Shown piece by piece: positions 1 through 6,958 of a DNA stretch of 11,418 bases; within the stretch, counting starts at the first letter, position 1; the number at the start of each line of letters is the position of its first letter. The stretch comes from Planococcaceae bacterium UBA3370. GTDB lineage: Bacteria; Bacillota; Bacilli; Bacillales_A; Planococcaceae. The stretch covers positions 5,304 to 16,721 of the forward strand of contig DEQI01000245.1 in NCBI GenBank assembly GCA_002360295.1, read 5' to 3'. A model generated the notes under the pieces. The model was not told where the DNA came from and did not search any database. It saw only the letters and a list, made by a program, of their open reading frames with translations. A program made the position numbers and the translations under genes.

Positions 1-417
1 CCAATTGAAATAGTCTATAACGCAGCAGATTATAAAGCGGCTATTGAAAAACTTGCGCATTTAGATTTAGTGTTTATTGATACAGCCGGGCGGAATTACA
101 AAGAAGCAAAATATATAGGTGATTTACAAAATTTAATTAATTTTAGTTCAGATGTAGAATCATTACTTGTTTTATCGTTAACTGCAAAAGAACGAGATGT
201 AGAAACAATTATTGAACAATTTGACAAAATAATGATCGAAAAGTTCGTCTTTACGAAGCTTGATGAAACAAATTCTATTGGCACAATGTTTAATTTAATG
301 ATTAAATATAAGAAGGGACTTGCTTACTATACGAATGGACAAGAAGTACCAGAAGATATAGAAGAACCAAGTGTTGATGATTTGGTAGAATTGCTCTTTC
401 AAGGAGAAGTCATATGA
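1..417 (+). CDS. flhF: Flagellar SRP-like GTPase FlhF, C-terminal part (5' end outside window)
   Basis: The frame is open from base 1, so this is the last 138 residues of a longer protein cut by the window edge. The visible part is the end of the SRP-type GTPase (NG) domain. It has the G3 motif DTAGR at visible residues 27-31, the G4 guanine-specificity motif TKLDET at 85-90 and a closing YYTNGQEVPEDI-type segment near 109-120. FlhF is a membrane-associated GTPase that positions the flagellar basal body at the cell surface and is controlled by FlhG, which is encoded next. The stop codon overlaps the flhG start by 4 bases (ATGA), and the flhG ribosome site AAGGAG lies inside this gene, which implies translational coupling. 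The family call is very secure. The N-terminal and P-loop regions cannot be judged. Confidence 0.96.
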   Translation, partial: PIEIVYNAADYKAAIEKLAHLDLVFIDTAGRNYKEAKYIGDLQNLINFSSDVESLLVLSLTAKERDVETIIEQFDKIMIEKFVFTKLDETNSIGTMFNLMIKYKKGLAYYTNGQEVPEDIEEPSVDDLVELLFQGEVI

Positions 418-1286
418 GAGATCAAGCTGAAATGCTAAGAATGAAAATACTACAAAGTCAAGGGGCTCTTGGGAAGTCGATTGCAGTAGTAAGTGGAAAA
501 GGTGGCGTAGGGAAAAGTAATTTTACAACAAACTTCGCAGCATTACTTGCAAAAGAAGGGAAAAAAGTAGTCCTATTAGACATGGATATTGGAATGGGCA
601 ATATTCATATCCTTTTTGGAAAAACAGCTAGTTATAGTTTGATAGATTATTTAGATAGTAAAGTTACACTTGAGGAAGTCCTGTTTGAAGGACCGAATAA
701 TGTTCAATATATTTCGGGTGGCTCGGGTATGTCCTCTTTAATGGAATGGTCTGAAAATAAATTTGCAGCATTGATAGAAGCCTTTCATCAGCTTCAACAA
801 AAATTTGACTATATTTTATTCGATATGGGAGCTGGTGCAACAAGTTGGTCACTAGAATTACTTGTATCGATAGATGAAGTTATTGTGATTTCAACTGCAG
901 AACCAACCGCTATTATGGATGCCTATTCCATGATGAAATATATTTATTTAAAAGATCAAGAAAAGACCTTTTATTTGTTGTGTAATCGTGTATATACGAA
1001 AGAAGAGGGACAGGATACATTGCAACGCTTAGCTAGAGCGATGGAAAAGTTTATGTCTAAAGAGGTTATTATATTAGGTTCATTGCCAGAAGATGCTGTT
1101 GTTCGCAAAGCGGTAAGAGCTCAAGTGCCTTTTACTATACTGTACCCAGATGCACCGGTATCTATTACGATGCAGCAAATTGTGCATCGCTTTATTTACG
1201 AGCAGAATAATGTAGTCCATGCACAAATAGGGTCTAATAATTTTTTATCGAAACTAAAAAGCATTTTTTCGAAGGGACGTGATTAA
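414..1286 (+). CDS. flhG: MinD-like ATPase FlhG (YlxH), flagellar number regulator
   Basis: This is a 290-residue ParA/MinD-family ATPase, close to the usual FlhG length. A DQAEMLR motif at residues 3-9 matches the N-terminal DQAxxLR activator helix known to stimulate the FlhF GTPase. The deviant Walker A KGGVGKS sits at 29-35. A Walker A' segment LLDMDIGMGN (54-63) carries the Asp that supports hydrolysis, and a later FDMGAGA is the switch II region. The C-terminal part ends in a basic, partly hydrophobic segment (FLSKLKSIFSKGRD) compatible with the amphipathic membrane-targeting helix of MinD-type proteins. Known role: with FlhF it limits flagellar number and patterns basal bodies, cycling between an ATP dimer at the membrane and a cytoplasmic monomer. 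The start ATG at 414 has AAGGAG at 401-406. The stop abuts the cheB start. Confidence 0.95.
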   Translation: MRDQAEMLRMKILQSQGALGKSIAVVSGKGGVGKSNFTTNFAALLAKEGKKVVLLDMDIGMGNIHILFGKTASYSLIDYLDSKVTLEEVLFEGPNNVQYISGGSGMSSLMEWSENKFAALIEAFHQLQQKFDYILFDMGAGATSWSLELLVSIDEVIVISTAEPTAIMDAYSMMKYIYLKDQEKTFYLLCNRVYTKEEGQDTLQRLARAMEKFMSKEVIILGSLPEDAVVRKAVRAQVPFTILYPDAPVSITMQQIVHRFIYEQNNVVHAQIGSNNFLSKLKSIFSKGRD

Positions 1287-2426
1287 TTGGGATTCTCGAA
1301 TAAAAAAAAGCTGTTAGTTGTTGATGATTCAGCTTTTATGAGGAAGCTAATTAGTGACTTTTTTGTCGGAAATGAAAATATAGATGTAGTCGGTACCGCT
1401 CGAAATGGAAAAGATGCGATTGCTAAAATCCATCAATTACAACCAAATGTAGTGACAATGGATGTCGAAATGCCAGAAATGAATGGCTTAGAAGCATTGA
1501 AAGAAATTATGGTAAGATGTCCGGTACCTGTCATTATGTTATCGAGTACAACAGAACGCGGTGCCGAAAATACGTTAATGGCAATGGAGTATGGTGCTGT
1601 AGATTTTGTGACAAAAACGAGTGGTACAATCTCACTTGATTTACATAAAATTAAAGATGAATTGATACATAAAGTCGAGCAAGCTGCTCATGTTTCAATT
1701 GCTAAATTAAAAAAACCTTTTGGTGCAGTGATTAGTAAAACAGACCTTCGAAAACCCATTAACAGTTTACTAGCAACTGCTGCACCGGCTAGATTAAAAG
1801 ACACAGTTATAAAAAAGCAAAATGCACAACATTACGATTGGAGTAAAACATCTAAGAAAGTCATATTAATTGGCACTTCTACTGGTGGTCCCCGTGCATT
1901 ACAGGAAGTCATAACGAAAATACCAGCAAATGTTTGTGCACCTATTTTAATCGTACAGCATATGCCAGCGGGCTTTACGAAATCGCTTGCAAATCGGCTA
2001 AATCAGTTAAGTAATATTCATGTAAAAGAAGCTGAACAAGGCGATGTTTTGCAAAATGGCGTTGCATATATTGCGCCAGGTGGCTACCATTTGAAATTAC
2101 GGAAAATTGGTACAACATATGGCATTGTGCTTGATGATGTTGAGCCTCCTCGTTCTGGGCATCGTCCAAGTGTGGATGTAATGTTCGAAAGTGTGAGTCA
2201 GTTTACTGAATTGGACAAAATCGCAGTGATTATGACCGGAATGGGCTATGATGGGTCAAAAGGCTTGAAAGTATTAAAGCGAACTGGAAAGGTAATCGCC
2301 ATTGCAGAGTCGCAAGAGACATGTATAGTTTATGGAATGCCGAAAGCTGCCATGGAAACGCAGCTTGTAGATGAAGTGGCAGATGTAGATGATATTGCAG
2401 ATACAATTATGAAGTATATGCATTAA
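1287..2426 (+). CDS. cheB: Chemotaxis response regulator protein-glutamate methylesterase CheB
   Basis: This 379-residue two-domain enzyme demethylates (and can deamidate) glutamyl sites on chemoreceptors when phosphorylated by CheA. The N-terminal receiver domain (about 8-125) has the acidic pair D13-D14, phospho-acceptor D59 in TMDVEMPEMNG, a conserved S/T at MLSSTT and a K in FVTKTSG. The C-terminal methylesterase domain (about 190-379) shows the full Ser-His-Asp triad: S198 in GTSTGGP, H225 in VQHMP and D322 in MTGMGYDG. The linker between the domains is basic and low in conservation. The start is TTG, immediately after the flhG stop (TAATTG), with a GAAGGGA ribosome site at 1271-1277. 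No better start exists downstream before the receiver fold begins. A rare start plus zero spacing suggests translation coupled to flhG. All catalytic residues are intact. Confidence 0.96.
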   Translation: MGFSNKKKLLVVDDSAFMRKLISDFFVGNENIDVVGTARNGKDAIAKIHQLQPNVVTMDVEMPEMNGLEALKEIMVRCPVPVIMLSSTTERGAENTLMAMEYGAVDFVTKTSGTISLDLHKIKDELIHKVEQAAHVSIAKLKKPFGAVISKTDLRKPINSLLATAAPARLKDTVIKKQNAQHYDWSKTSKKVILIGTSTGGPRALQEVITKIPANVCAPILIVQHMPAGFTKSLANRLNQLSNIHVKEAEQGDVLQNGVAYIAPGGYHLKLRKIGTTYGIVLDDVEPPRSGHRPSVDVMFESVSQFTELDKIAVIMTGMGYDGSKGLKVLKRTGKVIAIAESQETCIVYGMPKAAMETQLVDEVADVDDIADTIMKYMH

Positions 2427-2443
2427 AAAAGGGGTGTCCTCAA

Positions 2444-4495
2444 ATGGAAGTGAATCAATATTTAGAAATGTTCATTGAAGAGAGTAAAGAACATTTACAG
2501 GCTTGTAGTGAACATTTATTAGCATTAGAAAAAAATCCTGAAGATTTAGCAATTGTCGGTGAAATTTTCCGTTCGGCACATACGTTAAAAGGAATGTCTG
2601 CCACAATGGGCTACGAGGATTTAGCAGATTTAACCCATAAAATGGAGAATGTTTTAGATGCCATTCGTAATGAAAAAATAAAAGTAACACCAGAAATATT
2701 AGATGTAGTATTCGAATCAGTAGATCACTTAGAAGAAATGGTGACGGATATTGCAAATGGAGGAAACGGAAAACGGGATGTTCAAGCGACTGTAGAAAAG
2801 CTGAAATGTATTGAAGCAGGTGACACGTCATTTGCCAAAGCGGCTTCCACAGCTGCAAGTAATGAGCAAGCGGCGACAACGATTTCAACAGAACTCCATT
2901 TAACATATGATGATTTCGAAAAAACAGTCCTTTCACAATCAATCGATCAAGGCTTTAAAGCATATGAAATTGCCGTAACATTACGTGAAGATTGTTTATT
3001 AAAAGCAGCGAGAGTGTTCATGGTGTTTGAGATTTTAGAAAAAAATGGTGATATTATCAAATCTTCACCGACAGTGGACAAGCTGGAAGAAGAGCAATTT
3101 GATCAAACATTCCATGTGGCATTCATTTCAAAAGAATTAGCAGAAGACTTGCAAAAGAAATTAATGAAAGTATCTGAAGTAGAATTAGTCGTTGTTTCAG
3201 AAATTGCAAATTTGAACTATACATCAGAACAGTCAGCAGTGCAAGTAGTGAAGCCGGAAGAAGGCAGTGTACAACCTGTAGAAAAGCAGGAAGTAGTAGA
3301 GCAGAAAAAACAAGCTCAAACGGCTAGTAAAAGTAATGGACATACAACTAGTAAAACAATTCGTGTGAATATTGAACGCTTAGATATTTTAATGAATTTA
3401 TTTGAAGAGCTAGTGATTGATCGAGGACGCTTACAGTCTATTTCAGCAGATGTAAACCATCATGAGTTGAATGAAACGGTTGAACGAATGAGTCGAGTGA
3501 TGGGGGATTTGCAAAATATCGTATTAACGATGCGCATGGTACCAGTTGAAACAGTTTTCAACCGGTTCCCAAAAATGGTTCGACAGCTTTCTCGAGATTT
3601 GAATAAAAAAATTAATCTAGAAATAATCGGTGCGGAAACAGAACTAGATCGTACAGTTATAGATGAAATCGGTGACCCACTCGTCCATTTAATTCGAAAT
3701 TCTCTTGACCATGGAGTTGAAAGCCCAGAAGTACGTCGTGCAAAAGGCAAGCCAGAAGAAGGTACAGTCCAATTACGTGCATTCCATAGTGGTAACTATG
3801 TATTCATCGAAATTGAGGATGATGGGGCAGGTATTAATCGCGATAAGGTACTGTCAAAAGCTATATCTAAAGGCATAGTTTCAAAAGAAGCGGCACTCTC
3901 TTTAACAGATAAGCAAATTAACGAACTTATTTTAGCCTCTGGATTCTCGACAGCAGATGTGATATCAGATGTATCTGGTCGCGGTGTAGGTTTAGATGTA
4001 GTGAAAACAACGATTGAGTCGTTAGGTGGAAATATTTCGATAGAATCGACACAAGATGTAGGGTCTACTTTCTCTATCCAACTGCCACTTACGCTATCGA
4101 TTATTTCAGTTATGCTTGTGGAAATTGAAAAAGAGATTTATGCAATACCACTTTCATCCATCATTGAAACGTCGATTATTCGCAATTCTGATATATTAAA
4201 TGCTCATAATCAGAAAGTAATTGATTTCCGCGGGAAAATAGTACCACTCGTATTTTTAGAAGAAATTTTCGAAGTACCGCGTACTGAAGAAAAAGACGAT
4301 GAATTCCACTCAGTTGTAATCGTCCGTAAAGGAGAAAAGCTTGCTGGTTTAGTAGTAGACTCATTTATAGGTCAGCAAGAAATTGTATTAAAATCATTAG
4401 GCAATTATTTATCGAATATTTTCGCTATTTCAGGAGCAACGATACTTGGAAATGGGAAAGTAGCGTTAATCGTTGATTGCAATGCTTTAATGTAA
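2444..4495 (+). CDS. cheA: Chemotaxis sensor histidine kinase CheA
   Basis: This is a 683-residue cytoplasmic kinase with the complete five-domain layout. P1 (HPt, about 1-105) carries phospho-accepting H46 in FRSAHTLKG. A P2-type response-regulator docking domain lies roughly at 148-265, followed by a Gln/Lys/Glu-rich linker. P3 dimerisation helices start near T305. The P4 ATP-binding domain has the N box at 411-424 (DPLVHLIRNSLDHG), the G1 box at 458-463 (EDDGAG) and the G2 box at 512-517 (GRGVGL). P5, a CheW-like coupling domain, runs from about 547 to the end. Known role: receptor-bound CheA phosphorylates CheY and CheB. The ATG follows AAGGGGTG at 2429-2436 with a 7-base spacer, 17 bases after the cheB stop. 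No key residue is missing. Confidence 0.97.
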   Translation: MEVNQYLEMFIEESKEHLQACSEHLLALEKNPEDLAIVGEIFRSAHTLKGMSATMGYEDLADLTHKMENVLDAIRNEKIKVTPEILDVVFESVDHLEEMVTDIANGGNGKRDVQATVEKLKCIEAGDTSFAKAASTAASNEQAATTISTELHLTYDDFEKTVLSQSIDQGFKAYEIAVTLREDCLLKAARVFMVFEILEKNGDIIKSSPTVDKLEEEQFDQTFHVAFISKELAEDLQKKLMKVSEVELVVVSEIANLNYTSEQSAVQVVKPEEGSVQPVEKQEVVEQKKQAQTASKSNGHTTSKTIRVNIERLDILMNLFEELVIDRGRLQSISADVNHHELNETVERMSRVMGDLQNIVLTMRMVPVETVFNRFPKMVRQLSRDLNKKINLEIIGAETELDRTVIDEIGDPLVHLIRNSLDHGVESPEVRRAKGKPEEGTVQLRAFHSGNYVFIEIEDDGAGINRDKVLSKAISKGIVSKEAALSLTDKQINELILASGFSTADVISDVSGRGVGLDVVKTTIESLGGNISIESTQDVGSTFSIQLPLTLSIISVMLVEIEKEIYAIPLSSIIETSIIRNSDILNAHNQKVIDFRGKIVPLVFLEEIFEVPRTEEKDDEFHSVVIVRKGEKLAGLVVDSFIGQQEIVLKSLGNYLSNIFAISGATILGNGKVALIVDCNALM

Positions 4496-4513
4496 TAAGA
4501 GAAGGATGAAAAT

Positions 4514-4520
4514 GAGGTGG
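4514..4520 (+). promoter_or_regulatory. Ribosome binding site that decides the cheW start
   Basis: GAGGTGG lies 5 bases upstream of the ATG at 4526. An in-frame GTG at 4517 overlaps this site and would only have the weaker AAGGA at 4502-4506, so the ATG is preferred. Confidence 0.6.
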
Positions 4521-4525
4521 AAAAA

Positions 4526-4972
4526 ATGACGAATGCTATAGGGCAAGAGTTTATTAAAGTAATCGTTTTTCAATTAGCTGATAAAGAGTATGCTATTCCT
4601 GTATCACACGTACAAGGCATTGAGAAGTTAATGCATATTACACGTGTTCCCAAAACACCGAATTATGTTAAGGGTGTCATTAATTTACGTGGGGTTGTAA
4701 CACCAATTGTAGATTTACGTGAACGTTTTTCATTACCTGTAACGAGCGATGAAGAAGCAGCGCGCATTATTATTATTACACTTGAAGAGATGGAAGTTGG
4801 CTTTGTAGTAGACTCAGCAAATGATGTATTAGACATCCCAATCAGTGCTATTGAGCAACAACCAGAAGTAGTTGGCTCATTAGAGGAAGATTTTATTTCA
4901 GGTGTAGCAAAATTAGATAAGCGTCTGTTAATTTTATTACATTTAGATAAAGTGTTAAATCCTTTAGGTTAA
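4526..4972 (+). CDS. cheW: Chemotaxis coupling protein CheW
   Basis: This 148-residue single CheW-domain protein bridges CheA (through its P5 domain) to chemoreceptor tips. Diagnostic segments are VIVFQLADKEYAIPVSHVQGIEK near the N terminus (the first beta strands), then TRVPKTPNYVKGVINLRGVV with TPIVDLRERF, the most conserved receptor/CheA contact region. VGFVVDSANDVLDIP and a C-terminal RLLILLHLDKVL strand-helix follow. The start is taken as ATG 4526 because of its good ribosome site. A GTG at 4517 would add three residues (MEK) and cannot be excluded. It lies 30 bases after cheA, in the same operon. No gene follows for 245 bases, the first break in the packed operon. Confidence 0.95.
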   Translation: MTNAIGQEFIKVIVFQLADKEYAIPVSHVQGIEKLMHITRVPKTPNYVKGVINLRGVVTPIVDLRERFSLPVTSDEEAARIIIITLEEMEVGFVVDSANDVLDIPISAIEQQPEVVGSLEEDFISGVAKLDKRLLILLHLDKVLNPLG

Positions 4973-5217
4973 CCAAAGGGCTGAAATCCAGCAATATTTT
5001 TGGAATTGGTCATTCTCCAATGTAAAAGGATGCTGAAATTTTTTGCTTTTATGATTTATCGCTTTGGCACCCCTTTCCGCGTACATCGTCCAGCATCTCC
5101 TGTAACCTAGTGAGTTGGCTTATCGGAGGCTTGCGAAAAGGAAATGAACTTAGCTAGTAATAATAGGAATCAGTTTTGCTTATTATGAGTAATAATCTAC
5201 TAAAGTAGGGATATAAA
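4973..5217 (+). other. Non-coding gap between cheW and cheC with inverted repeats; possible degenerate dispersed element
   Basis: No convincing gene lies here on either strand. The centre (about 5060-5136) is visibly richer in G and C than the flanking genes. CCTTTCCGCG at 5072-5081 can pair with TGCGAAAAGG at 5132-5141 (9 of 10 positions, one a G-T wobble), closing a 50-base loop. A smaller hairpin, ATTGG 5005-5009 with CCAAT 5017-5021, lies within flanking CAGCA 4989-4993 and TGCTG 5031-5035. The CTTTCCGCG edge followed by a CAGC-xx-CTCC segment and a GGAGGCT segment resembles, from memory, the short dispersed hairpin repeats of Lysinibacillus and other Bacillaceae, in decayed form; this is inference. 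Neither hairpin is followed by a T tract, so it is not a clear terminator. No convincing promoter for cheC was found. Confidence 0.4.
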
Positions 5218-5850
5218 ATGAGTTTTAATCAAAAAATAACTTCTTTACATTTAGATGTATTAAAAGAAATTGGTAATATTGGTGCAGCCCATGCCGCAAC
5301 AGCTCTTTCTGATTTACTTGGGAAAAAAATAGATATGCGTGTTCCAAAAGTAGAAATGGTGACATTCAATGATATGATGGAGCTAGCAGGTGGTTCAGAA
5401 ACAGTTGTAGTGGGCATATTTTTGCGAATCGAAGGCGATGCACAAGGAAGTATGTTCTTCATTTTGCCCATAGCGCAAGCGAATCGCTTTATACAACGCT
5501 TGATTCAAGATGATTCCTTTGATTTTAATCAGCCTTCTGTTTCAGAGCTTGGTCTATCGGCTATGCAAGAAATGGGTAATATTTTGTCAGGATCTTATTT
5601 ATCAGCTCTTTCTGATTTTACTGGTCTTAAAATTTATCCGACTGTACCCGGTTTAAGTGTCGATATGTTTGGTGCTATTATTAGTATTGGATTAATTGAA
5701 TTATCGCACATTAGTGATCATGTGATTGTTATCAACACATCCATTTTTGAAGAAGATTATGTTAGTGAAGAAGAGGTACGAGGACATTTCTTCTTATTAC
5801 CAGACCCAAATTCATTTGAAGCGATATTTAAGGCATTAGGAGTTTCATAA
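5218..5850 (+). CDS. cheC: CheY-P phosphatase CheC
   Basis: A 210-residue CheC/FliY/CheX-family phosphatase that removes phosphate from CheY-P and binds CheD. Both pseudo-symmetric active-site helices are present. The first, EIGNIGAAHAATAL, has E17 and N20; the second, QEMGNILSGSYLSAL, has E118 and N121. It thus looks like a class I, two-site CheC, as in B. subtilis, and length fits. The C-terminal half ends in an FFLLPDP segment typical of the family. The start is ATG 5218 with a modest AGTAGGG upstream. The weak ribosome site and the 245-base gap before it make this the start of a new translational block. The stop codon overlaps the cheD start (TAATG), which fits a CheC-CheD complex made in fixed ratio. 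Confidence 0.95.
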   Translation: MSFNQKITSLHLDVLKEIGNIGAAHAATALSDLLGKKIDMRVPKVEMVTFNDMMELAGGSETVVVGIFLRIEGDAQGSMFFILPIAQANRFIQRLIQDDSFDFNQPSVSELGLSAMQEMGNILSGSYLSALSDFTGLKIYPTVPGLSVDMFGAIISIGLIELSHISDHVIVINTSIFEEDYVSEEEVRGHFFLLPDPNSFEAIFKALGVS

Positions 5851-6347
5851 TGTTATTAACGAATAATGTTGTTAAAGTTGGCATTGCACAAATGGATATA
5901 GTAAAAGTACCAAACACGATCCGCACGTCTGGTTTAGGATCATGTGTAGGGGTTGTCTTATATGATGAATCAAAGAAAATTGCAGGGTTAATCCACATTA
6001 TGCTACCTGATTCGAGTTTAGGTAGGGCGGATACGCTGAATGTTGCAAAATTTGCAGATACAGGTATTCGTGCATTAATCGATTTATTAAAACGAGAAGG
6101 TGTACAAAGTTTTAGATTAAAAGCAAAAATTGCAGGCGGTGCGCAAATGTTTCAGTTTACGTCCGATAAAAATTCTATGCGAATTGGTCCACGCAATGTA
6201 GAGGCAGTTAAAAATGAACTTCGAAAAATCGGTATTCCCATTGTGGCTGAAGATACTGGTGGTAGTAGTGGACGTACAATTGAATTCAACCCTGCAACGT
6301 GTAAACTTGCCATCCGCACAGTCAATCAAGGAGTGAGTGAAATATGA
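5850..6347 (+). CDS. cheD: Chemoreceptor glutamine deamidase CheD
   Basis: This 165-residue protein deamidates specific glutamines on chemoreceptors and, with CheC, forms an adaptation loop responding to CheY-P. The catalytic Cys is C32 in TSGLGSCVGV, the catalytic His is H49 in AGLIHIMLP, and T26 corresponds to the third conserved active-site residue. The conserved AKIAGGAQMF and GGSSGRTIEF segments are in place. Length matches the family (about 160-170). TAGGAG at 5837-5842 precedes the ATG by 7 bases, and that ATG overlaps the cheC stop by one base. The stop in turn overlaps the next small gene (ATGA), so cheC, cheD and that gene form one coupled unit. Confidence 0.96.
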   Translation: MLLTNNVVKVGIAQMDIVKVPNTIRTSGLGSCVGVVLYDESKKIAGLIHIMLPDSSLGRADTLNVAKFADTGIRALIDLLKREGVQSFRLKAKIAGGAQMFQFTSDKNSMRIGPRNVEAVKNELRKIGIPIVAEDTGGSSGRTIEFNPATCKLAIRTVNQGVSEI

Positions 6348-6712
6348 TGTTTGGTTCTATATTTTACAATTGCTGGGCTGCTTTATTTGGTTTTACCATT
6401 TATTTTTTTATTGCCATTATGAATCCATTGGCAATGCCGCTTCATACGATACTCATTTCTTCAATTATAGCAGTTGGCGTTTTTCTATTCATGTTCCCTA
6501 TCCGGTATTTTATAGGTTACATTTTATTTACACCGGAAGAAGTCATATTTAATGATGAAACAGATTTTGGAGAAGAAATGACAGTAGAACAACCATTGCC
6601 AGCACAACAACAAACATCTACTGTCGAATTTGCCGATGAAAGTACAGAAGAAATAGCGCAAGTCGTGCGTACAATGATGAATAAAGATGATGATGTCATA
6701 CTCAGTCGCTGA
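6344..6712 (+). CDS. Unrecognised small membrane protein with two predicted helices and acidic cytoplasmic tail
   Basis: I do not recognise this 122-residue protein, and no counterpart sits between cheD and sigD in B. subtilis. Two hydrophobic stretches (about 4-26 and 35-62) are joined by a short NPLAMP turn, so a helical hairpin in the membrane is likely. IRYFIGY gives a positive charge near the second helix. The remainder (63-122) is hydrophilic and strongly acidic, with a Gln/Pro-rich middle (PLPAQQQTS) and a possible terminal amphipathic helix (EEIAQVVRTMMNKDDD). AAGGAG at 6328-6333 is 10 bases before ATG 6344, which overlaps the cheD stop; a second ATG directly follows. The coupling to cheD and the position in a motility operon argue that it is a real gene with a motility or chemotaxis link. 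The function is unknown. Confidence 0.8.
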   Translation: MMFGSIFYNCWAALFGFTIYFFIAIMNPLAMPLHTILISSIIAVGVFLFMFPIRYFIGYILFTPEEVIFNDETDFGEEMTVEQPLPAQQQTSTVEFADESTEEIAQVVRTMMNKDDDVILSR

Positions 6713-6790
6713 TACATTTAACCATTCGACATGGTTATGATCTATGAATAGTTTACTGGAAAGTGTAAGGGAAATATATGACAAAAACGT

Positions 6791-6844
6791 AGGGCTACTT
6801 TATAAGTTGTTACTTATAATATAGCCCTTTTTCATATTTTTTTT
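6791..6844 (+). terminator. Strong intrinsic terminator after cheC-cheD-small gene
   Basis: The stem has AGGGCTA 6791-6797 pairing with TAGCCCT 6822-6828, a 2-base mismatch, then eight further pairs (6800-6807 with 6812-6819) and a TGTT loop. Five T's follow at 6828-6832 and eight more at 6837-6844. A separate perfect 7-bp hairpin (TAACCAT 6719-6725 with ATGGTTA 6731-6737) lies just after the preceding gene and could protect the mRNA 3' end. Confidence 0.88.
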
Positions 6845-6909
6845 AAAAATCAATAGCATATTATGTCACATATAGTTCGAATGGTGCGTGTGTTTATTAC
6901 AGACAAATT

Positions 6910-6918
6910 TGTTATAAT
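6910..6918 (+). promoter_or_regulatory. Probable sigA-type extended -10 promoter for sigD
   Basis: TGTTATAAT is a perfect TATAAT with the extended -10 TG one base upstream. The -35 position (around 6889-6896) has only weak similarity, as is common for extended -10 promoters. The transcript would start near 6925, about 34 bases before the GTG at 6959. It sits directly downstream of the terminator at 6791-6844. No sigma-D-type promoter (TAAA, 15 bases, GCCGATAT) was seen here. Confidence 0.7.
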
Positions 6919-6944
6919 AAGAGCAAGATTGCTTGGTTTCGAAG

Positions 6945-6952
6945 AGAGGTGG
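6945..6952 (+). promoter_or_regulatory. Ribosome binding site fixing the sigD start
   Basis: AGAGGTGG stands 6 bases before GTG 6959. Together with the promoter at 6910-6918 it rules out the in-frame ATG at 6863, which lies upstream of the expected transcript start. Confidence 0.8.
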
Positions 6953-6958
6953 ATACGT

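Noticed and set aside
812..830. A CGATAT sequence in flhG resembling a sigma-D -10 element
   Set aside because: No TAAA-type -35 at 15 bases upstream, and it lies within a coding region.
2472..2942. A 156-codon minus-strand frame inside cheA
   Set aside because: It lies antisense to the intact HPt and linker coding region of cheA, has no ribosome site, and its Leu/His/Phe-rich composition is that of a shadow frame.
5051..5110. A 19-codon frame in the cheW-cheC gap
   Set aside because: No ribosome site, no recognisable peptide, and it is crossed by the inverted repeat. More likely non-coding.
6337..6552. A 71-codon frame overlapping the small membrane gene after cheD
   Set aside because: It is a shifted frame of the 6344-6712 gene, starts inside cheD with no ribosome site of its own, and its peptide is Tyr/Phe/His-rich as expected from reading a membrane-helix gene out of frame.
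6744..6824. A 26-codon frame between the small membrane gene and the terminator
   Set aside because: No ribosome site precedes it and its 3' end is the terminator hairpin itself, so protein coding is unlikely.
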